A DNA stretch of 19,194 nt, taken from contig JBBPZZ010000075.1 in NCBI GenBank assembly GCA_038198445.1, positions 1 through 19,194 of the forward strand. The letters run 5' to 3'. Position 1 is the first letter of the stretch, and each line of letters opens with the position of its first letter. The position numbers and the translations under genes are program-made. This stretch comes from JACDDK01 sp038198445. GTDB lineage: Bacteria > Actinomycetota > Rubrobacteria > Rubrobacterales > Rubrobacteraceae. Below are positions 14,371 to 19,194 of the stretch, piece by piece. The notes beneath the pieces are model-generated. The model made no database searches and had not been told where the DNA came from. It was given only the letters and a program-made list of their open reading frames with translations.

Positions 14371-14820
14371 ATGGCAAACCTGTCCTCAAGGGCTCAAAAC
14401 GTAGTTGGAAAGGTGGTGACAAAGGTCCACTCTTCCGTATATCGCGCCACGGGCGGCAAGTTCGCGGGGACGATGGGGAGCGGAAGGCCGATACTGTTGC
14501 TCAACACTATCGGACGCAAGAGCGGTGAGAAGCGCACGCATCCCCTGCTGTACCTTGCCGACGGCGAGTACATGGTCATAGTCGCCTCGGCGGGCGGCGC
14601 GCCGAAGCATCCCGCCTGGTACCTTAACCTGGAGACTAACCCTGAGACTACAGTAGAGGTGGGTGACCGTGAAGTCCGGGTGCGGGCTGAGGAGGCGAGC
14701 CCTGAGGAGAAGGCCCGTCTGTGGCCGAGGCTGGTGGAGATGTACTCGGGGTACGTGGGATACCAGGAGAAGACGGATCGGGAGATCCCGGTGGTCATCC
14801 TTCATCCAGTCGAGGGTTGA
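14371..14820 (+). CDS. Ddn-like nitroreductase/deazaflavin-dependent family protein
   Basis: The protein has 149 residues. ATG 14371 is chosen because AAAGGAG lies six bases upstream; the in-frame ATG 14365 sits directly on that site. It is a split-beta-barrel protein of the Ddn/DUF385 group: LLLNTIGRKSGEKRTHPLLYL at about 47-67, VIVASAGGAPKHPAWYLNLE around 73-92, then PETTVEVGDREVRVRAEEAS. In this group the AGxPxxPxWYxNL stretch and the GRKSG stretch bind the F420 or FAD cofactor. Members reduce nitro compounds, enones or quinones, many of them F420-dependent in actinobacteria. It lies 31 bases after the permease gene and 32 before the rhodanese gene, so it is likely part of the same transcript. 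Confidence 0.88.
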   Translation: MANLSSRAQNVVGKVVTKVHSSVYRATGGKFAGTMGSGRPILLLNTIGRKSGEKRTHPLLYLADGEYMVIVASAGGAPKHPAWYLNLETNPETTVEVGDREVRVRAEEASPEEKARLWPRLVEMYSGYVGYQEKTDREIPVVILHPVEG

Positions 14821-14852
14821 TAGCGTAGAGAATAAACGTAGAGGAGGAACTT

Positions 14853-15185
14853 ATGGAAAACGGCTTGAAGACCGTAACGAAAGAGCAATTGAAGGAGAAG
14901 ATGGACCGGAGGGACGAGTTCGTCCTGTTGGAGGTTTTGTCGGAGGAGTCATACCGGCGGGCTCATCTGCCCGGAGCGATCCAGTTCCAGGACATGGACC
15001 TTGTCCCGGATCTCCTGCCGGACAGGAGCGCGGAGGTCGTCGCCTACTGCTCCAACTTCAACTGACACTCCTCGACGCGGGTCGTCCGTGAGTTGACGGC
15101 CATGGGTTACGAGAACGCCTACGAGTATGAGGGCGGCAAGCAGGACTGGGTCAACGCCGGTCTACCTACCGAAACCGGGGTTTAG
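14853..15185 (+). CDS. Rhodanese-domain protein with in-frame UGA (possible selenoprotein)
   Basis: The ATG at 14853 follows GAGGAGG. The frame runs to TAG 15183-15185 with one internal TGA at 15063-15065 (codon 71). Read through, it is a 110-residue single rhodanese domain: VTKEQLKEKMDRRDEFVLLE, then SYRRAHLPGAIQFQDMDL, the active-site loop VVAYCSNFN-UGA-HSST, then RVVRELTAMGYENAYEYEGG and KQDWVNAGLP. Cys66 is the expected catalytic Cys. The UGA is five residues later, where C-x4-C rhodaneses carry a second Cys. Sequence after UGA is fully conserved rhodanese, including the last helix and GKQDWVNAGLP, so termination at 71 would leave a truncated, unfolded domain. It is either a selenoprotein or a Cys codon mutated to a stop. 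It belongs to the cluster with the Ddn-like protein and dienelactone hydrolase genes. Confidence 0.78.
15063..15090 (+). promoter_or_regulatory. In-frame UGA with SECIS-like hairpin (rhodanese gene)
   Basis: The UGA at 15063-15065 is followed after 15 bases by a loop GUCGU (15081-15085) closed by CGCGG (15076-15080) and CCGUG (15086-15090): four Watson-Crick pairs and one G-U. G is the first loop base. The 3' arm is identical to that of the AhpD-like gene's hairpin. It is suggestive only, because GC-rich sequence gives small stems often. Confidence 0.3.
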
Positions 15186-15195
15186 AAGGGTAACT

Positions 15196-15879
15196 ATGCC
15201 GGCTACGAGATAGACCATCCAGTTCAGGGGTGAGGAGGACCAACTCCAGGGCTATCTAGCGCGTCTCGAAGGTGACAGCCCTTCCCCTGGAGTCGTGATC
15301 ATTCACGAGGCGTTCGGCCTGAACGAAAACATCCGCGACATCACCCGCCACTTCGCGGAAGAGGGTTACGCGGCGCTCGCCGTCGATCTCTTCGCCGGAC
15401 GTAACCGCGCCGTGTGCATGGCGCGATTCATGGGCGGGATGCTGCGCGGTTCGCCGGATCGCTTCGGTATAGGCGACCTAAAAGCTGCATTGAGCGTCCT
15501 GGCGGAGCAGTCTTACGTGGACGGCGAGAGGATCGGGGCTATCGGTTTCTGCATGGGCGGTGGGTTCGCCCTCGCCTGGGCCTGCACCGACGACCGTCTG
15601 AAGGCCATCGCCCCATTCTACGGCGCGAACCCGCGCCCTCTCGAAGCGGTGGCGCGTTCTTGCCCCGTCGTCGGCTCCTACCCGGAGAAGGACTTCACGG
15701 CGAAGTCCGGTCGCAAGCTGGACGCGGAGCTGGCGCGTCACGGCGTGCCGCGCGACATAAAGGTTTATCCTGGAGCGAAGCATTCGTTCTTCAACGACCG
15801 TGGTAAGAGCTACGATCCCGCCGCCTCCGAAGACGCCTGGCGCCGGACGCTGTCTTTCTTCGGAGAACACCTCGGCTAG
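15196..15879 (+). pseudogene. Dienelactone hydrolase family gene with amber codon at position 6
   Basis: ATG 15196 has AAGGG five bases upstream, but codon 6 is TAG (15211-15213: MPATR-stop-TIQFRGEE). Beyond it the frame is an intact 227-codon dienelactone hydrolase: GVVIIHEAFGLNENI with the oxyanion Glu, the nucleophile elbow GFCMGGGF with Cys at about 119, Asp at about 166 in SYPEKDF, and His at about 196 in GAKHSFFN. The catalytic triad is complete. The only downstream restart with a start codon is GTG 15295, which would remove the first strand. So the gene is either silenced by a very recent mutation, miscalled by one base (GAG or AAG expected), or made from a restart. It sits 10 bases after the rhodanese stop in the same transcript. 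Members open lactones of chloroaromatic or related breakdown pathways. Confidence 0.75.
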
Positions 15880-16025
15880 AGCCAGATCAGCATTCCCGAG
15901 TCGCATGAGACACCTTTTACGCGAACGCCCGCGCAACTTTTCCGGCTTACGGGCGTAACCGGGTGCATGCCAATACGGTTGTGGCGGCGGAGTGTACCGG
16001 ACGATAGAAGACCAGGGAGCGTGTA
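15880..16025. other. Intergenic region with a hairpin
   Basis: A perfect 7-bp inverted repeat, ACGCCCG (15925-15931) with CGGGCGT (15950-15956), spaced by 18 bases, is the only structure seen. There is no T-run, so a classical terminator is not supported. Confidence 0.3.
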
Positions 16026-16730
16026 ATGTCCGTTATAGAAGCTGAAAGACTCACCAAGACCTACGGCAAGGGTGAGAGCCGGGTCGAAGCTCTGGAGGAC
16101 GTCAGGTTGAGCGTCGAGCCTGGCGAGTGGGTGTCGGTGATCGGGCCGTCCGGCAGCGGCAAGAGCACGCTGATGAACTTGCTCGGCCTCCTGGACCGGC
16201 CGACCTCCGGTTCATACAGCCTGGACGGGCGCGAGGTGTCCCGCTTGCGAGGCGGAGAGTTGGCGCGAGCCCGCCGGGACCTCATCGGGTTCGTCTTCCA
16301 GAGCTACAACCTCCTGCCCCGCCAGAGCGCCCGCAAGAACGTGGAGCTGCCGATGGTGTACGCGGGCGTCGGCGGCCGGGAACGGAAGCGGCGGGCGCTG
16401 GATGCTTTGGAGAAGGTGGACCTCCTCGACCGGGCGCGGCACAAGCCGCCGGAGCTCTCCGGCGGGCAGAAGCAGCGGGTCGCGATAGCGCGGGCGCTGG
16501 TCAACCAGCCGGCGATGCTGCTGGCGGACGAGCCCACGGGCAACCTGGACAGCGCGTCTGGCGCGGCCATCCTGGACCTGTTCGGTGAGTTGAACGCTGA
16601 AGGCGTGACGGTCATGGTAGTCACCCACGACCCGGAGGTCGCCCGGCGCTCGGACAGGGTAGTGGAGATAAGGGATGGACGGATCTTCTCCGACGAGCGT
16701 TCTGGTACGGCCGGAGTCGAGCGGCGATGA
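16026..16730 (+). CDS. MacB/LolD-type ABC transporter ATP-binding protein
   Basis: The 234-residue protein starts at an ATG preceded by AGGGAGCGTGTA. Walker A GPSGSGKST is at 40-48, the Q-loop at 92 (FVFQSYNLLP), the signature LSGGQKQRVAIARAL at 144-158, Walker B MLLADEPTGNLD at 164-175, and switch His201 in VTHDPE. The DEPTGNLDS and FQSYNLLP strings are diagnostic of the MacB/LolD/FtsE-like group. Its stop overlaps the permease start by four bases, so the pair forms one transporter. In Gram-positive bacteria such pairs act without an outer-membrane channel and often export peptides or signal cell-envelope stress. Confidence 0.93.
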   Translation: MSVIEAERLTKTYGKGESRVEALEDVRLSVEPGEWVSVIGPSGSGKSTLMNLLGLLDRPTSGSYSLDGREVSRLRGGELARARRDLIGFVFQSYNLLPRQSARKNVELPMVYAGVGGRERKRRALDALEKVDLLDRARHKPPELSGGQKQRVAIARALVNQPAMLLADEPTGNLDSASGAAILDLFGELNAEGVTVMVVTHDPEVARRSDRVVEIRDGRIFSDERSGTAGVERR

Positions 16731-17914
16731 AGCTACTGCGGATCGCCGGTATGGGCCTCTCCGGGCTGCTGGTGAACTGGGGCCGCACGGCCCTGACCAT
16801 GCTCGGGATCATTATAGGGGTAGCGGCGGTCATCCTGCTCACGGCCCTCGGGAACGGTATCCAGAAGAGCATCTCCGGCCAGATAAACGACCTCGGTCCG
16901 AACCTCATCACCGTGACCCCCGGCTCCGACGAGAACGGCGGGGGAGACGGCGGCCCGTTCGGCGGGGCCTCGGTCAGCACGCTCAAGCCGTCGGATACGC
17001 GCGCCGTGGCGGGCCTCTCGGGCGTGGCGGCGGCCTCGTCCAGCGTCTCCATAGTCGCCCCGGTCGACGGGAAGAGCATCTCGTTCTCCGGCGTGGATAC
17101 TTCCTACGGCAAGATCCGCTCCGTAAAGCTCGCTGCCGGACACTTCGTGAAGGACCGGGGAGAGGTCGTGCTCGCGGCTTCGGCGGCGCAGGACTTGCTG
17201 GATAAGTCCCCGAAGAAGGCCCTCGGAGGGAAGCTGGACATCCGGGGCGAGAAGTACGAAGTCGCGGGCGTTGCGAAGAAGGCGGATCCCGGTTTCGGGC
17301 CGCCCGTGCCGGATACTTCGTACATGAAGACCGAAGACGCGCTGCGCATCTCCGGCTCGAAGACCGTAGGGCAGATAGTCGTCCAGGCGGAGAGCACGGG
17401 TTCGGTGGGGACGGTGGTGGATAAGATCAAGGGCGCGCTCGATAAATCCCACGGAGGCGCGAAGGACTTCTCCGTTATCACCCAGAAGCAGTTGCTCTCG
17501 ACGTTCACCAAGATCACCGACCAGTTACAGATCTTTCTGGCCGGCATCGCCGGGATTTCACTTCTCGTCGGCGGCATCGGGGTGATGAACATTATGCTCG
17601 TCTCGGTTGCCGAGAGGACGCGGGAGATAGGCGTCCGCAAGGCCCTGGGCGCGACGAACGCAGACGTGCTGCTTCAGTTCCTGCTCGAAGCGGTCCTGCT
17701 CGCTTTAATCGGAGGTCTCGTAGGCGTCGCCGCGGGCATCGGAGGTTCGGTCCTGCTCCCCGAGCTACTCAAAGACCTTCCTCCGGCGGTGGTTACGGGA
17801 CGGGAAGTAGGACTTGCCTTCGGGGTGGCGGCCCTGATCGGGGTAGTCTTCGGCGTCCTGCCCGCCTATCGCTCGGCGCGACTCGCCCCCGTCGAAGCTC
17901 TTAGAAGAGAATAG
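16727..17914 (+). CDS. MacB/FtsX-type ABC transporter permease
   Basis: The 395-residue protein has one N-terminal membrane helix (TALTMLGIIIGVAAVILLTALG, 21-42) and a large extracytoplasmic MacB-type domain (about 45-270, Gly/Ser-rich at the start). A C-terminal FtsX domain has three helices: AGIAGISLLVGGIGVMNIML, a loop with SVAERTREIGVRKALGA, and helices at about 325-350 and 362-382. The ending SARLAPVEALRRE is the family's usual one. It forms a homodimer with the ATPase encoded directly upstream (overlap GATGA). There is no adaptor (HlyD-like) gene beside it, consistent with a single-membrane organism. Confidence 0.92.
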   Translation: MKLLRIAGMGLSGLLVNWGRTALTMLGIIIGVAAVILLTALGNGIQKSISGQINDLGPNLITVTPGSDENGGGDGGPFGGASVSTLKPSDTRAVAGLSGVAAASSSVSIVAPVDGKSISFSGVDTSYGKIRSVKLAAGHFVKDRGEVVLAASAAQDLLDKSPKKALGGKLDIRGEKYEVAGVAKKADPGFGPPVPDTSYMKTEDALRISGSKTVGQIVVQAESTGSVGTVVDKIKGALDKSHGGAKDFSVITQKQLLSTFTKITDQLQIFLAGIAGISLLVGGIGVMNIMLVSVAERTREIGVRKALGATNADVLLQFLLEAVLLALIGGLVGVAAGIGGSVLLPELLKDLPPAVVTGREVGLAFGVAALIGVVFGVLPAYRSARLAPVEALRRE

Positions 17915-18040
17915 CCGTGTAGACTAATTCTCCAGCGGAGGAGATACCCCACGCAACCCGACCAGCGTTAAAGAGAGTTGATGATCGTGAACCACCGGAT
18001 GACGAGATTCCGCCGATGAAACGTTCGGGGATTTCCTAGC

Positions 18041-18607
18041 GTGGAGACCTACTCTCACGCATTTTTCACCTGGGCGCTAGCCAAGCACGGCGTCAAGGCG
18101 GGCCGGGCGGCCGGAATAGCGGGCGCGGTAGGAGCCTCGCTACCGGACCTGCCCGCCGTCGCCGGGACCGCCTACTACGTCGGAGCAGCCTTCCTGACGG
18201 ACGGATGGAGTTCGATGCACTCCGAGGGCATGCTCGACAAGATCTACTTCCACGGCCCATTCGGGGCGACGGGCAGCGCGCTTCACTCGGCCGTCCCGGT
18301 GGCGGCGCTGCTCCTTCTCTACTGGCTCCTGAAGCTGGGAAGGCGGGACCCCCGGCGGATATTACTGTGGTTCTTGCTCGGGTGGTTCGGACACACCATC
18401 GCGGACTTCCTCACCCATGTAGACGACATGCGGCCGCTCTTCTGGCCGATCACGGACTGGACCTGGTCGAGCCCCGTCTCCTACTACAACCCGCGCTACC
18501 ACGGCCGCGAGTTCTTCGCGATCAGTCACGGGCTCATGTTCCTGATAATCATCGGGCTCCTCATCCGCCGCATCCACGGTAGCAAAAAGGCGACCACTAC
18601 CAGCTAG
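18041..18607 (+). CDS. DUF457-like/YdjM-type membrane-bound metal-dependent hydrolase family protein
   Basis: The 188-residue protein starts at GTG 18041 with only a weak ribosome site (GGGG, 10 bases upstream). It has an N-terminal METYSHAFFTWALAKHG with an early His, then ASLPDLPAVAG, THALHSAVPV-like GSALHSAVPVAALLLLYWLL with a membrane helix, and GWFGHTIADFLTHVDDMRPLFWP. The closing segment is HGLMFLIIIGLLIRRIHG, a second membrane helix. The conserved His/Asp string (LPDLP, HS, GHxxADFxTH, PLFWP) is that of the DUF457/LexA-binding-inner-membrane family, thought to bind metal. The reaction is not established. Its stop codon shares CTAG with the stop of the convergent Crp-like gene. Confidence 0.72.
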   Translation: METYSHAFFTWALAKHGVKAGRAAGIAGAVGASLPDLPAVAGTAYYVGAAFLTDGWSSMHSEGMLDKIYFHGPFGATGSALHSAVPVAALLLLYWLLKLGRRDPRRILLWFLLGWFGHTIADFLTHVDDMRPLFWPITDWTWSSPVSYYNPRYHGREFFAISHGLMFLIIIGLLIRRIHGSKKATTTS

Positions 18608-19194
18608 AAGACTCCTTCGGCGCGCTCTCTGAGGCTCCACTGGTCGAGTACGACGAAGCCGCCGCGTCCGCTACGCATCACGAAGCCCTCGCGCTGGAAC
18701 TCGCTCATCGACTTGGAGACGGCCTCGCGGGTAGAGGCGATCATGTCGGCCATGATCTGGTGCGTGAGGCGCAAGTCTATGAGGACGCCTCCTTCTTCTC
18801 CTTCTACTCCGACCCGCCCGGCCAGGGACAGCAGCAGGGCCGCCAGTCGGCTGGAGACTTCCCTGGGCAAGAGCACCGTGGAGAACTCCTCGGTGAGCCG
18901 GGTCCTCTCGGAGAGCGCCGAGAAGAGCGCCATGGCTACTTTCGGGTCCCGCGTGGCGAGCCACGTCAACGCGGACTTGCGGACGCTAACCACCGTGCAG
19001 GTCGTCATCGCCTCGGCGAAGTCGTCCTGGATGCCGCCTTCTTCCAGGTCCGGCCTGCCGAACATCCCGCCGTCTTTTAGCAGCCCGATGGTGGCCTCCT
19101 TGTAGCCGCCGTAGAGCTTGTAGAGCCTCACCGTGCCGTAGCGCAGGAAGTGAAGCTGGTCCGCTGGTTCTCCCGGCGAGTAGATCGGCTCGCC
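18604..19194 (-). CDS. Crp/Fnr-family transcriptional regulator, N-terminus beyond window
   Basis: The frame is open from the window edge to TAG 18606-18604 (196 residues seen). The cyclic-nucleotide-like beta-roll reads GEPIYSPGEPADQLHFLRYG, then VRLYKLYGGYKEATIGLLKD and GGMFGRPDL. After it come the long dimer helix (MALFSALSERTRLTEEF) and a winged HTH, LTHQIMADMIASTREAVSKS, then MSEFQREGFVMRSGRGGFVV. The beta-roll lacks a clear cAMP-binding Arg-Ser pair in the part visible (FGRPDLEEGG), so the effector is not obvious, and no Cys cluster for an iron-sulphur centre is seen. Target genes cannot be told from this window. Confidence 0.88.
   Translation of the reverse strand, partial: GEPIYSPGEPADQLHFLRYGTVRLYKLYGGYKEATIGLLKDGGMFGRPDLEEGGIQDDFAEAMTTCTVVSVRKSALTWLATRDPKVAMALFSALSERTRLTEEFSTVLLPREVSSRLAALLLSLAGRVGVEGEEGGVLIDLRLTHQIMADMIASTREAVSKSMSEFQREGFVMRSGRGGFVVLDQWSLRERAEGVF

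Noticed and set aside
15211..15213. TAG decoded as pyrrolysine in the dienelactone hydrolase
   Set aside because: Pyrrolysine is confined mainly to methylamine enzymes of methanogens and a few bacteria; position 6 is not catalytic and nothing here supports pyl genes.
17915..18040. 12-codon frame starting at about 17981 before the DUF457-like gene
   Set aside because: Too short, no strong ribosome site and no conserved pattern visible; treated as intergenic.

Overview
The window is high-GC DNA with start and stop codons, operon packing and gene families typical of a high-GC Gram-positive. DrrA/DrrB-type ABC exporters, a Ddn-type (F420-linked) reductase family protein, a Crp/Fnr regulator and MacB-like transport without a periplasmic adaptor all suggest an actinobacterium, possibly Rubrobacter-like. 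That placement is an inference from gene content. I see no rRNA, tRNA, CRISPR array or complete mobile element.

Region 1-3100 is an accessory, partly eroded stretch. It holds a cupin gene start broken by a frameshift in a run of eight Gs, a divergent TetR regulator whose start lies in a tandem duplicated palindromic box, and a LuxR-type HTH remnant. A cupin/AhpD-like operon follows on the minus strand, driven by a near-consensus promoter and facing a second TetR gene across an AT-rich operator region. An orphan copy of a GalT-like C-terminus lies just after that TetR gene. Region 3100-7200 holds a PAS-GGDEF-EAL cyclic-di-GMP protein with intact motifs and a minus-strand pair of a PfkB sugar kinase and a GalT-like HIT-fold transferase. 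Region 7200-10830 holds a secreted GH16 glucanase, a MarR regulator divergent from an EamA transporter, a translationally coupled metallo-beta-lactamase-fold hydrolase and a coupled 58-residue protein. Region 10940-15880 is a dense run: SDR dehydrogenase, DrrA-like ATPase, two ABC-2 permeases, Ddn-like protein, rhodanese and dienelactone hydrolase. The remainder holds a MacB-like ABC pair, a DUF457-like membrane protein and a Crp/Fnr regulator cut by the window edge.

The most interesting signal is a pair of in-frame UGA codons in two unrelated thiol-redox genes. One interrupts an AhpD/CMD-like peroxidase gene at codon 84, four residues before the conserved His, where the family carries its active-site Cys. 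The other interrupts a rhodanese-domain gene at codon 71, in the second-Cys position of a C-x4-C motif. In both, the same frame continues as good family sequence to a normal stop. Both UGAs are followed, 15-16 nt later, by the loop of a small hairpin with G in the first or second loop position, which is a loose match to a bacterial SECIS. Selenocysteine insertion is therefore a real possibility. The counter-evidence is an amber (TAG) codon at position 6 of the adjacent dienelactone hydrolase gene and the G8 frameshift, both of which point to gene decay or sequencing errors. No selA, selB, selC or selD gene is in the window.
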